From the NCBI GenBank assembly GCA_010604095.1, contig JAABLG010000002.1, positions 67,836 through 131,835 on the forward strand: 64,000 bases of DNA. Direction: 5' to 3'. The translations under genes were made by a program, and so were the position numbers. Position 1 is the stretch's first letter. The number at the start of each line of letters is the position of its first letter. The DNA comes from Streptococcus vestibularis. GTDB lineage: Bacteria > Bacillota > Bacilli > Lactobacillales > Streptococcaceae. The notes beneath the pieces are model-generated. The model searched no databases. It was not told where the DNA came from and was given only the letters and a program-made list of their open reading frames with translations. Shown here in pieces: positions 7,508-14,942 of the stretch.

Positions 7508-8863
7508 CTATATCTTATCCCAATTGGCACCATTTTTTCCTAAATACTTGGCCACAAGTTCCCTTAACAAATCTGGAAAAAGAAGAGTAACTTCCTTTTC
7601 CTTAATTGTAGGGAAGTAAGAAGCAAAGTAGTACTGGTCCACAAGGACCAAACTAAACTTCTCATTGGAATCTACAACCCTTCTATTATACAACAAATTA
7701 CCGTTTTTGTAAGCAAAATTCCCCGTGATTACTTCACCAAATGTCTTCCCTCTAAATCCCATACCTTTAATAGCTTGATTTTTAAGGAGTTCAGCCTTAG
7801 TAAAAACTTCCTGACAGATTTCTTTGAGCTCTTGTCCTGTCACGACTAGACGTGCCATCCGCATCTGGTGAGGAAGGGCTTCTTGCAGGTCTGCCATGGT
7901 CACTTGAGGACCTAGTGTTTTCATGATAAGTCCAGTATTTAAAAGCGTTAATTGGCTATCGGTCTCCTGACAAACAGCCTGTAAAACCAATTGACAGGTC
8001 TCATCAAAATCTAGTTCTCGACCTAGATTAGCTACTTTTTTCTGAGCTAAACGACGATGGCCTTCCTCACGCATAGCCTTGATAAAGGTTTCGTCCTCCT
8101 TGTCTAAATCCAAGATGTAGGACTTGGTGGGGATAGCCTCAATCTGACATTCTATCAATCGCCCATTTTCCACAGTAAGGTCAATACAGCCAAGATAATA
8201 GCCATATCTGTCAGCAGCTGCCAAATAGGTTTCATTGACTAATTTCCCCTCTTCAAAAAGGTGATGCGTGTGGCTCCCGATGACAAGGTTCACCTGCGGA
8301 TAAGTCTCTGCAATCTGCTCATCATAGCGTACACCCAGATGGCTAAGAACGACGACTATGTCTGCATCCTTTACCTCAGGACGAGCCAAATCCTCTTCCA
8401 ACCTAGCCATAGGCTCTAACACCTGCCAACCGTTGGGAGCATAGGTAATGTAATATGGGAAGGTGTAGGCCAAAAAAGCAATGTTTGTACCTGCCTTAGT
8501 TTTGTGGATAAGATAGGGCTTAGCCCATTCAGGTTGTCTCCCCTCATCCTTGAGATTTCCTATGATAGGCTGAAACTTAGCCTGCTCATAAAGACAGTCT
8601 AGTTCCTCCTTGGCCAGACCAATCCCTTCATTATTTCCAATAGTCGCATAGTCTATCCCCAACTCATTCATCAGGGCTACATTAAAACGCCCGGCTGTCG
8701 CATCAGATAGGGGATGGGACTTATCCACATTGTCCCCAAGATCTACCTTAATCAGCTCTCTATCCGTCTGACTCAAATCATCCACGGCTCGCTTGAGTTG
8801 TGGATACTGTTCAAAATGAGAGTGTAAATCATTGATATGAAGAATTCGAATCGTGTCTTTCAT
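7508..8863 (-). CDS. YunD-like metallophosphatase / 5'-nucleotidase
   Basis: The 451-residue product has the calcineurin-type metallophosphatase domain (about residues 1-230): ILHINDLHSH, GDNVD, LSHLG and GSHTHH supply the two-metal site. The 5'-nucleotidase C-terminal domain follows (about residues 260-440). The motif usually written GNHE in UshA is GNNE here, so the His of the catalytic pair is replaced by Asn. I chose ATG 8861-8863 (MKDTIRILHIND) because it starts right at the conserved domain. A start at 8908 would add 15 unconserved residues encoded within the promoter. No signal peptide is visible, so it acts inside the cell. The -10 box ends 7 nt before this ATG. Confidence 0.88.
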   Translation of the reverse strand: MKDTIRILHINDLHSHFEQYPQLKRAVDDLSQTDRELIKVDLGDNVDKSHPLSDATAGRFNVALMNELGIDYATIGNNEGIGLAKEELDCLYEQAKFQPIIGNLKDEGRQPEWAKPYLIHKTKAGTNIAFLAYTFPYYITYAPNGWQVLEPMARLEEDLARPEVKDADIVVVLSHLGVRYDEQIAETYPQVNLVIGSHTHHLFEEGKLVNETYLAAADRYGYYLGCIDLTVENGRLIECQIEAIPTKSYILDLDKEDETFIKAMREEGHRRLAQKKVANLGRELDFDETCQLVLQAVCQETDSQLTLLNTGLIMKTLGPQVTMADLQEALPHQMRMARLVVTGQELKEICQEVFTKAELLKNQAIKGMGFRGKTFGEVITGNFAYKNGNLLYNRRVVDSNEKFSLVLVDQYYFASYFPTIKEKEVTLLFPDLLRELVAKYLGKNGANWDKI

Positions 8864-8870
8864 GACTCCT

Positions 8871-8879
8871 ATTGTAGCA
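8871..8879 (-). promoter_or_regulatory. Extended -10 promoter giving a probably leaderless yunD-like mRNA
   Basis: TGCTACAAT on the minus strand (-10 hexamer 8871-8876) is followed by only 7 nt before the ATG at 8863, so transcription should begin at or next to the start codon. Confidence 0.55.
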
Positions 8880-8952
8880 CTTTTGCTATAAAAAAACTTG
8901 ACAATCATTTTGCCAAGTTTTTACATGCTATTTTTCAAACAGGAACGTATTC

Positions 8953-9159
8953 CTAGTTAACTTTCTTTTTAACATATTCTTCTGCGAGATGATAGACGTC
9001 ATCTGCTAGGGATATACTGACATAGATGCACACAATTGAGAAAATTTCTCCTCTAAAGTGTTGCCAAGCAAAGAATATAAGCCCATAAATTAGTAGCGCA
9101 AGTACTATTTGGCCAAAAAATTGACTCAGTAATCGCCTAATAACGACAAATAAGTCCAT
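8953..9159 (-). CDS. Small membrane protein, probable immunity partner of the adjacent bacteriocin
   Basis: About 68 residues from the ATG at 9157-9159; earlier in-frame ATGs at 9171, 9183 and 9189 are possible and no start has a good ribosome-binding site. It has two hydrophobic helices (IVLALLIYGLIFFAW and FSIVCIYVSISLA) and a basic C terminus (EEYVKKKVN). The gene begins inside the 3' end of the bacteriocin gene (overlap of at least 23 bp), so translation is probably coupled. Position and topology suggest an immunity protein; I do not recognise a named family. Confidence 0.6.
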   Translation of the reverse strand: MDLFVVIRRLLSQFFGQIVLALLIYGLIFFAWQHFRGEIFSIVCIYVSISLADDVYHLAEEYVKKKVN

Positions 9160-9367
9160 AAGTAATCCCATCTTTAATACCATAACCAATACCCTTTAAG
9201 GCTGCACCTTGCCAAGTACCTGTTTGAATACCACCTTTAACGGCTCCCCCAACAGCCCCGACACCTACGGCAGCTGTAGCTCCCCAAAAACTACATGCTG
9301 CACCCACAATGGTAGAAAGATCTTTGGAATCAAGCATGTCAATCTTATCAATAGTTTGTATTGTCAT
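9137..9367 (-). CDS. Bacteriocin-like peptide with GA-type leader
   Basis: This 76-residue peptide starts at ATG 9365-9367 behind GAGGAGG. The leader (MTIQTIDKIDMLDSKDL...) ends STIVGA rather than a true GG, a variant that C39 exporters can accept. The mature part begins ACSFWGATAA, is rich in Gly, Ala and Val, contains GxxxG-like repeats, and ends GLICRY, with one cysteine near each end. It fits a class IIb or circularly disulfide-bonded class II bacteriocin. An overlapping membrane protein follows. The promoter at 9425-9471 carries the same GACA-N4-TGTC box and spacing as the one at 811-859. Together with that box the assignment is good; the activity itself is inferred. Confidence 0.8.
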   Translation of the reverse strand: MTIQTIDKIDMLDSKDLSTIVGAACSFWGATAAVGVGAVGGAVKGGIQTGTWQGAALKGIGYGIKDGITYGLICRY

Positions 9368-9424
9368 TAAAACAACCTCCTCAAAAAAATCAAATCATAG
9401 CTCTTTATTTCAAGCTTTGACTTG

Positions 9425-9471
9425 ATTATAAGTCAGAAGCCAACAAAAAAATAGTGACATCAATGTCACTA
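9425..9471 (-). promoter_or_regulatory. ComR-box-type promoter of the bacteriocin at 9137-9367
   Basis: An inverted repeat with 9-bp arms (TAGTGACAT / ATGTCACTA) covers 9452-9471. Its core on the minus strand is GACATTGATGTC (9456-9467), followed by a T run, and TATAAT lies at 9425-9430, 25 nt away. This is the same geometry as the promoter at 811-859. The leader contains an AGCTT...AGCT mini-hairpin (9400-9418). Confidence 0.8.
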
Positions 9472-9529
9472 CTTTTTTGTTGGGGGTGGATTCATCTTTG
9501 GAATTACAAATTATTTTATTTTTACTGAA

Positions 9530-9690
9530 GTGAAATAGGGATTCACTACACGTCAATAGATGTGAGAAACCTTGATTTAAAGCGATTTTTGAAATTCTAA
9601 ATTTCACTACATTGCAATATAAATCAACCGAATCACTACCTTTTTCACTACCTTTTTTGAAATAAAAATAATGATTCGGATATTTAAAAG
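9530..9690. repeat. Left ICE end: imperfect direct repeat with integrase arm-type sites (candidate attL)
   Basis: About 160 bp align at roughly 60-65 percent with 35880-36036. They share AAGCGATTTTTGA (9580-9592), a CAATAGA block and tandem TCACTACC-type repeats. The tandem copy at 9633-9658 is nearly identical to the copy beside the integrase gene (35788-35813). I infer these are integrase arm-binding sites. Confidence 0.55.
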
Positions 9691-9723
9691 AAGAGGAACT
9701 TTAGTGTGAAGCTCCTCTTTTTG
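9691..9723. terminator. Intrinsic terminator at the left ICE end
   Basis: AAGAGGA and TCCTCTT arms with a 15-nt loop, followed by TTTTTG on the plus strand. Confidence 0.6.
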
Positions 9724-9785
9724 TTATTTGTTTTTTTACTTACAAATAGTAACATTTGGTTTGGAAAGTATGGGTTTCATTTGGG

Positions 9786-9940
9786 CTAAAAACAGCGTAG
9801 CATCAGCATCAAGCACTCACAGAATTCTATCTCTTTTTTCAAAAAAAACTGATTGAGTTTGATTGAATAGGGGAAAATAAAAAGTTAGCTTTCAATTAGT
9901 CTAAAATAGCATAGTATCAGACACTTGCAGAATTCTATCT
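9786..9940. repeat. Gene-free left end of the ICE with an imperfect direct repeat
   Basis: Between 9724 and 10195 I see no convincing gene. It holds a roughly 45-bp imperfect repeat: 9786-9832 and 9901-9940 share CTAAAA, AGC-TAG-ATCAG and an identical GCAGAATTCTATCT-like end (CAGAATTCTATCT). A 72-residue ORF on the minus strand at 9885-10103 overlaps one copy and has no supporting signal. Confidence 0.4.
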
Positions 9941-10126
9941 GTATTTTATTTTCAATACAACATGTAGGTTCATAACTATCTAGGAAGCCTGCATCAGGCA
10001 GAATTTTACAATGATATGCTACTGTATCAAGATCAAATCCATCAATATTTAAGTTATATAGTACTATTGATCTATACTTTGTCTCAATCTTAAATAAAAT
10101 CAATCGACGTAAGTTTAATATTTGCT

Positions 10127-10201
10127 GTTATAATAGACATTTCTTCATTTTTCCGTTATAACAGACACTGGCATGCTCTTGTAATATTATTTTGGTATAA
10201 T
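10127..10201 (+). promoter_or_regulatory. Promoter of the lipoprotein gene with upstream direct repeats
   Basis: An extended -10 (TGGTATAAT, hexamer 10196-10201) precedes the gene. Upstream, GTTATAATAGACA (10127-10139) and GTTATAACAGACA (10155-10167) form a direct repeat with a 28-bp period, a possible activator site. Confidence 0.45.
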
Positions 10202-10227
10202 TAAAATTATAGAAGGAGGCAAAGATT

Positions 10228-10590
10228 ATGAGAAAATTAGTAGGTATATTACTGCTTTCATTATCAATAATTACTTTAATTGCTTGCTCAAAAAACAACC
10301 ACCAATCTTTAGATGGTGAGTATTATTGGATCTCAAGTGAAAGAAACGAGTTGGTGTTTACTATTAAAGGAGATAACGCTTCCATAGAGCATGGAGAAGC
10401 CGATAGTTTTATCATTAACAAAAAAAAGAATACGATCGAATTAACTGGACAAAATATTACGAGTCGATCAGAAGATTATTCATTTAAAGATGGGGTCTTT
10501 TCTGTTGATATTAGCGGAGTTAAGCACGACTACTATCTTAAAGGTAGCGAAGCATATAAAAACGCTCTAAAACAATATGGATATAAATAA
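10228..10590 (+). CDS. Small lipoprotein of unknown function (ICE cargo)
   Basis: The 120-residue protein has a lipoprotein signal peptide with lipobox LIAC (Cys at about residue 20), so it should be lipid-anchored on the outer face of the membrane. The mature part is short and charged and looks like one small beta-rich domain (alternating hydrophobic pattern, for example NTIELTGQNI). GAAGGAGG precedes the ATG. It is the first gene inside the left end of the ICE and lies just upstream of the TetR gene. Such small lipoproteins are often immunity or sensing proteins, but nothing here proves it. Confidence 0.75.
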   Translation: MRKLVGILLLSLSIITLIACSKNNHQSLDGEYYWISSERNELVFTIKGDNASIEHGEADSFIINKKKNTIELTGQNITSRSEDYSFKDGVFSVDISGVKHDYYLKGSEAYKNALKQYGYK

Positions 10591-10605
10591 CATTATTCAC
10601 ACCTA

Positions 10606-10634
10606 TTGACAATTTGTCAGTAGAGTAGTATAAT
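10606..10634 (+). promoter_or_regulatory. tetR promoter with operator over the -35 box
   Basis: TTGACA (10606-10611), 17-nt spacer, TATAAT (10629-10634): a near-consensus promoter. The palindrome TGACA-ATT-TGTCA (10607-10619) overlaps the -35. The same site recurs, inverted, before the ABC gene at 11355-11367, which argues for TetR self-control and control of the ABC operon. Confidence 0.75.
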
Positions 10635-10654
10635 TTATAAGCAGGAGGAATAAA

Positions 10655-11272
10655 ATGCGAGATGTAAAAGATCCGGAAATTCGACGGGCTGAGATTATGG
10701 ACGCTGCTATGCTCCTCTTTATGGAGAAAGGATATGCGAACACAACAACTCAGGATATAGTCGATAAGGTAAATATATCACGAGGTTTGCTATACTATCA
10801 CTTTAAGAATAAAGAAGATATTCTGTATTGTCTCGTGGAACGTTATTCAGAGAAATTATTGAGTGATATTCACGTGATTGTCTATGATGATGACAAAACT
10901 GCTATTGAAAAAATAAGAACCTTTATAGATGCCACAATAATCTCTACAGATAACGTTTCAGCGGAAGGAACTGAGTTACAAAAGACGGTTGATCTTGAAG
11001 AAAATCGTTATATGTTAGATAAGTTATCTCATAAGCTCATTGAAAAACTGACTATATATTTTGAGAGGATAATAAATCAAGGCATCTCAGAAAAAGTATT
11101 TTCTGTAAAATATCCATCAGAAACAGCAGAATTTCTGATGACAGCCTATGTTTTTGTTTCAAATAACATAGGTATAAAAACTTCAAAGAAAGAAACTGCC
11201 AAAGATTACTTGAATGCATTTAAGATAATGCTGGAACAAAATCTAAATACAAAAGGACTCTTTAGCAATTAA
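10655..11272 (+). CDS. TetR/AcrR-family repressor
   Basis: The 205-residue protein has a classical TetR helix-turn-helix at residues 10-57 (AAMLLFMEKGYANTTTQDIV then ISRGLLYYHFKNKEDIL). The C-terminal helical ligand/dimer domain is divergent, so the inducer is unknown. AGGAGGAA precedes the ATG. Its promoter and the downstream ABC operon both carry the same 13-bp palindrome, so it very likely represses both. A strong hairpin (11305-11337) separates it from the ABC genes. TetR proteins beside ABC-2 exporters usually sense the exported compound. Confidence 0.9.
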   Translation: MRDVKDPEIRRAEIMDAAMLLFMEKGYANTTTQDIVDKVNISRGLLYYHFKNKEDILYCLVERYSEKLLSDIHVIVYDDDKTAIEKIRTFIDATIISTDNVSAEGTELQKTVDLEENRYMLDKLSHKLIEKLTIYFERIINQGISEKVFSVKYPSETAEFLMTAYVFVSNNIGIKTSKKETAKDYLNAFKIMLEQNLNTKGLFSN

Positions 11273-11304
11273 AAAAAGATAGAATGTTTGTAAAGAGAAC
11301 TATG

Positions 11305-11337
11305 TACCGATAGCTAAATCAAAACAAGCTATCGGTA
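11305..11337 (+). terminator. Hairpin between tetR and the ABC operon
   Basis: A perfect 11-bp stem (TACCGATAGCT / AGCTATCGGTA) with an 11-nt loop, followed by a weak T-rich stretch. Confidence 0.65.
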
Positions 11338-11354
11338 TTATTTCAAAATATGAC

Positions 11355-11367
11355 TGACAAATTGTCA
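11355..11367 (+). promoter_or_regulatory. Second TetR operator, upstream of the ABC operon
   Basis: TGACAAATTGTCA is a perfect palindrome. The 18-nt stretch around it is the exact reverse complement of the site overlapping the tetR -35 box. It ends 14 nt before the ABC gene start. Confidence 0.65.
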
Positions 11368-11381
11368 ATAGAGGTGAAAAT

Positions 11382-12092
11382 ATGTTAGAGATAAAGAATT
11401 TTAGTAAAAGTTATGGGGACAAGAAGGTTGTGGATAACCTATCTATTTCAGTACAGCCTGGAGATATTTATGGTTTTATTGGAGCAAATGGTGCAGGCAA
11501 AACGACAACGATAAAGGCAGTTGTCGGTATCCATGATTTTGAAGACGGAAGTATAATTATCAACGGTCATTCTATTAAAGAAGAACCTGTTATTTGTAAA
11601 AAAATGATGGCGTATATCCCAGATAATCCAGATTTGTATGAACATATGACAGGACTTCAATATATTAATTTTATTGCTGACTTGTTTGAAATTCCTACAA
11701 AGATACGCAAGGAGAGAATACAAAAATACGGTGATTTATTTGATATGACTGATCATCTTTCGGGGATTATTTCTTCATATTCACATGGAATGAAGCAACG
11801 AACAGCCATTATTTCTGCACTTGTACATTCTCCCAAACTGTTGATTTTAGATGAACCTTTTGTTGGGCTAGATCCCAAAGCAACTTTCCTACTAAAGAAA
11901 ATTATGCATGAGTGTGTTTCAGATGGAGGTGCTATTTTCTTTTCAACCCATGTATTGGATGTTGCGGAAAAATTATGTAATAAGATTGCCATTATCAAAA
12001 ATGGAAAGTTAATTGCAAGTGGCAATACAGGAGACGTCAAAGGTGATGAATCATTGGAGGCATTTTTCATGGAGGTGCAGAACAATGAGTAA
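11382..12092 (+). CDS. ABC-2 type exporter ATPase (ICE cargo)
   Basis: The 236-residue ATP-binding subunit has Walker A GANGAGKTTT (about residues 35-44), signature SYSHGMKQR, Walker B LLILDEP and the switch His in STHVLD. It pairs with the permease at 12085-13644, which it overlaps by 8 bp. Sequence and gene pair resemble the chromosomal pair at 49047-51370, so they belong to one exporter family (bacteriocin self-protection, drug or lipid-stress exporters). GAGGTG precedes the ATG. The TetR operator lies directly upstream. Confidence 0.92.
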   Translation: MLEIKNFSKSYGDKKVVDNLSISVQPGDIYGFIGANGAGKTTTIKAVVGIHDFEDGSIIINGHSIKEEPVICKKMMAYIPDNPDLYEHMTGLQYINFIADLFEIPTKIRKERIQKYGDLFDMTDHLSGIISSYSHGMKQRTAIISALVHSPKLLILDEPFVGLDPKATFLLKKIMHECVSDGGAIFFSTHVLDVAEKLCNKIAIIKNGKLIASGNTGDVKGDESLEAFFMEVQNNE

Positions 12093-13644
12093 CATTTGGA
12101 TACTGCTTAAAGCGCAATTGATTAATTTCTTTCCTATTAACGAGATTAGAGATTCACGAAATAAAAAACAAAGTTCAATGGCTATTGCGAGTTTTGGCAT
12201 AATAACTCTTTCCTTATTTTGCTTTGTTTATAATATAATAACAGCGAAAACATTGGTACACGTCGGACAGCAGAACTTGATTCCAGCATATATGGTATCT
12301 GTCTCAAGTTTTTCAATATTATTTTTGACAGTATTTTATTCGAATGGCATTTTATTTGGCAGTCGAGATATGGAAATTCTCCAATCCTTACCTGTTAAAA
12401 GTTCGTATATTATCACCAGCAAGTTCATGTTTATGTACTTATTGAATTTTTTAATAGGCTTGATGTTTATGCTTCCGGGTGGAATTATATGGGGCTTGAA
12501 CGGAAGTTTAAACATCCTACAGATTATATTGTATTTTACTTCTATAATTTTTGCCCCTTTGATCCCCATGTGTATAGCGGCATGCATGGGACTCGTTATT
12601 GTTGTCGCTTCATCTTTTTTTAAAAGAAAAAATGTTATCTCTCTTATTTTTTCATTTGCGATGCTAGGTATAATTGGATATTTTGCATTATCAGCTTTGC
12701 AATCAGGTGATAAAAGTAGTATTGGGGTTACTCTGGCTAAGCAAATTACTGGACTGTATCCAATTTCTAGACTATTTATGTCATACTACAATTTTCCAAT
12801 GTACTATGGGATGGGATTTTATATAGTTCTTTCAATAGTCGTCTTTTATCTATTTGTCAAAATTGCTTCGTTGAAGTATGGACTACTTAATACACTTGCC
12901 AATACAAAATCAAGTTATGCTAATGACAAAGTATCTTATGAAAGAAAATCGGTATTTTTTTCCTTGTATCAAAAAGAGCTTGGACGATTTTTAAGTTCTT
13001 ATATGGCAGTCTTGAATGCTGGGCTTGGAGTGATTCTTTTATGTGTCTTTAGTATATGTTTCCTGTTTAATTCTGTCGGTCAAATAGGAAATTCAGCAGG
13101 AATTGAAAATATAAATGAGTATCTTTCAAACTTAGCTCCCGTCTTTATTGCATCTATGCTTTCACTCAGTTGTCCAGCAGCCTCATCTATATCTTTAGAA
13201 GGTAAAAATATTTGGATTTTGAAAAGTTCTCCAGTTGAAGTGAAAACGATTTTAAATGCTAAGATAGCTGTCAACCTTACACTTCATTTGATTGGATATA
13301 TGATTTCTGTATCTGTATTTATGCTGAAACTTGATATGAGTCCTATTCAAGTTATGAATCTAGTTATTGTTCCTATATGTTACTCCCTTTTTATAATGGT
13401 AATCGGAATTTCATTAAATAAAAAATATCCCAACTATGATTGGGACAGTGAGATGATAGTTGTCAAACAAAGTCTTCCTGTTATTGTAACTGGAATTATT
13501 AGTATGATTACGCTTATTACGCCTATTTTGCTTAATTGGTTTTTTAATCTTCCAATTATATTTGTTTTGCAAGCAGTATCAGTAATTTTACTGGCTATTT
13601 CGTTTAGAGTTTATATAAAAATGACCAAGTTAAATTTTATCTAG
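12085..13644 (+). CDS. ABC-2 type exporter permease (ICE cargo)
   Basis: The product has 519 residues and about ten to twelve hydrophobic segments spread over the whole length, with no ATPase motif. I start it at ATG 12085 (MSNIWILLKAQLINFF) because GGAGGTG lies just upstream and an earlier in-frame start would sit deep inside the ATPase gene. It overlaps the ATPase stop by 8 bp. Its N-terminal layout (LLKAQLINFFPIN) is like the chromosomal permease at 49047-50636 (LFKINLLYANPQ). Exported substrate is unknown; the following DUF1648 and YtrA-type genes suggest an antimicrobial-peptide or envelope-stress role. Confidence 0.9.
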   Translation: MSNIWILLKAQLINFFPINEIRDSRNKKQSSMAIASFGIITLSLFCFVYNIITAKTLVHVGQQNLIPAYMVSVSSFSILFLTVFYSNGILFGSRDMEILQSLPVKSSYIITSKFMFMYLLNFLIGLMFMLPGGIIWGLNGSLNILQIILYFTSIIFAPLIPMCIAACMGLVIVVASSFFKRKNVISLIFSFAMLGIIGYFALSALQSGDKSSIGVTLAKQITGLYPISRLFMSYYNFPMYYGMGFYIVLSIVVFYLFVKIASLKYGLLNTLANTKSSYANDKVSYERKSVFFSLYQKELGRFLSSYMAVLNAGLGVILLCVFSICFLFNSVGQIGNSAGIENINEYLSNLAPVFIASMLSLSCPAASSISLEGKNIWILKSSPVEVKTILNAKIAVNLTLHLIGYMISVSVFMLKLDMSPIQVMNLVIVPICYSLFIMVIGISLNKKYPNYDWDSEMIVVKQSLPVIVTGIISMITLITPILLNWFFNLPIIFVLQAVSVILLAISFRVYIKMTKLNFI

Positions 13645-13662
13645 TTAAAGGAGGAAAATAAG

Positions 13663-13884
13663 ATGAAAAATAGACTGTTAAAAGATATTTTGGTTTTGTT
13701 GGGAATGATGGTCATCATAGTCATTATTTGTGGGTTTCTCCCTGAGAAAGTTCCTATTCATTTCAATGCAAAAGGAGTAGCAGATATGTTTGCAAATAAA
13801 TACTATCTTCTACTAGCTACAGTCATCCCTTATTCTGCATATTGGAAGTTTGTTAGGGAAAGTGATAATAAAAAGATTAAATGA
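13663..13884 (+). CDS. Short DUF1648 membrane protein
   Basis: The 73-residue protein carries one DUF1648 unit: a membrane helix (ILVLLGMMVIIVIICGFL) followed by the typical LPEKVPIHFNAKGVAD motif and a second helix. The same unit forms the N terminus of SdpI-type immunity proteins, which are usually about three times longer, so this is either a minimal form or a truncated remnant. AAAGGAGG precedes the ATG. Its stop overlaps the start of the GntR gene (ATGA), so the pair is coupled. Confidence 0.8.
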   Translation: MKNRLLKDILVLLGMMVIIVIICGFLPEKVPIHFNAKGVADMFANKYYLLLATVIPYSAYWKFVRESDNKKIK

Positions 13885-14222
13885 AACACCATCTATATTT
13901 ACAAATTGCATCAAAATTAAGAACGAAGATTTTAAGAGGTGATTATGCACCTGAACAACAAATTCCTTCAATAAGGAGATTAGCAGAAAACGAGAAGTGT
14001 AATCCGGCAACTGTCCAAAAAGCAATGAAAGTTCTCGAAGAACAGAATTTGGTTACTAGCTGTGGAACATTAGGATATTTTGTCATAGCAAGCGAGCAAG
14101 AAATAAAAGAGATAAGATATCAAGAATCTAACAAGCTAGTTAAAATTTTGTTTGAAAAACTTGGTGAGCTAGGCTTTTCAGAAGATGAGATTGTCAATTT
14201 ATTTTTTAGAAAAGATGCTTAG
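13881..14222 (+). CDS. YtrA-type GntR regulator
   Basis: The 113-residue protein is a winged-helix GntR domain (residues 1-70: LYLQIASKLRTKILRGDY, then PSIRRLAENEKCNPATVQKAM) with only a short helical dimerisation tail and no effector domain. This is the YtrA subfamily, which typically represses an operon of ABC exporters induced by cell-wall antibiotics. It is the last gene of the ABC operon and overlaps the DUF1648 gene. With TetR upstream, the module seems to have two regulators. A frame of about 38 codons directly after the stop looks protein-like and may be debris. Confidence 0.88.
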   Translation: MKHHLYLQIASKLRTKILRGDYAPEQQIPSIRRLAENEKCNPATVQKAMKVLEEQNLVTSCGTLGYFVIASEQEIKEIRYQESNKLVKILFEKLGELGFSEDEIVNLFFRKDA

Positions 14223-14305
14223 AAGAAGTTGAATGGTGTGAATTTTATCCTAAAAATACGCAAATTGAGCTAGATTTTACCAAAAAGTTCACACCATTGG
14301 TTCAA

Positions 14306-14806
14306 TTATTTTTTGTTACGTACGTTTTTCTTAGATGATAGACTTCCTAATTTATTTCTTATAGCATTTGAACAAACCTCCGTTAGAGGTTCTCCTATTG
14401 CCTCCTTGTAATTAAATCCCAATAATTGCATAGTCTTTAAAGTATCCTTGTTAAGTAAAGCAACTAATTGTTTCATTGAATCTTCTTTCCCATCTTCAAC
14501 ACTAGTAAATGAAGATAGCAGAGAAATAACCCGTTCTAAAGTATTGTGCAAATACTCAATATCTTTATCATCAATATGTACTTTTTCATATTCTTCTTTA
14601 TATGCCTGAGCAATTCTGATTGCCTGTTCTCGTTCCGAAAGCAACTCATTTACAATTTCATCATAAGTATTTCGTAATTTATCGGCATTACGTTCTTCCT
14701 TTAATGATTGAATTTTACTATTCACTAGTGTTGTTGTTCCTTTAAATGTTAGAGTTCCCAACTCAATCCCTGCTTTTACTAAAGCTTCCGTAATATATGG
14801 CTCCAT
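14306..14806 (-). CDS. Hypothetical helical protein (ICE cargo)
   Basis: The 166-residue protein is predicted helical throughout, with a charged coiled-coil-like middle (residues 30-85, rich in Glu, Arg and Lys). The N terminus is an amphipathic stretch (ITEALVKAGIELGTLTFKG) and the C terminus is very basic (SSKKNVRNKK). It has no signal peptide, no catalytic motif and no known domain that I can recognise. AGGGGTG lies before the ATG. It is an isolated gene on the opposite strand to its neighbours, between the ABC module and the Fic toxin-antitoxin pair. Being alone in ICE cargo next to a toxin system makes a defence or maintenance role possible but unproven. Confidence 0.6.
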   Translation of the reverse strand: MEPYITEALVKAGIELGTLTFKGTTTLVNSKIQSLKEERNADKLRNTYDEIVNELLSEREQAIRIAQAYKEEYEKVHIDDKDIEYLHNTLERVISLLSSFTSVEDGKEDSMKQLVALLNKDTLKTMQLLGFNYKEAIGEPLTEVCSNAIRNKLGSLSSKKNVRNKK

Positions 14807-14942
14807 GCTACACCCCTGCTATTTCTTTTTATGATAAAATTATTTTATCACAAATTCATACTTTAATAACAGTCTCTATCCTTTAGGTGAAAATACCGAT
14901 TTTATAGTATAATAAGGATAACTCTATACAAGGAGGTGTGCC

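Noticed and set aside
9410..9607. 65-residue minus-strand ORF (KFRISKIALNQGFSHLL) over the left ICE end
   Set aside because: It spans the integrase-type repeats and the ComR-box promoter region and has no ribosome-binding site. Such ORFs are common artefacts of att regions.
9885..10103. 72-residue minus-strand ORF
   Set aside because: No ribosome-binding site, unusual Cys and Ile content, overlaps an imperfect repeat; no sign of selection for coding.
10607..10619. TGACA-ATT-TGTCA as a third ComR box
   Set aside because: The core spacing is 3 nt instead of 4, the -10 lies 9 nt away instead of 25, and an exact copy precedes the ABC operon, which fits TetR.
14232..14298. Inverted repeat AATGGTGTGAA / TTCACACCATT with a 45-nt loop between convergent genes
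   Set aside because: The loop is too long for a good terminator and no T run follows. It may be chance within protein-like debris.
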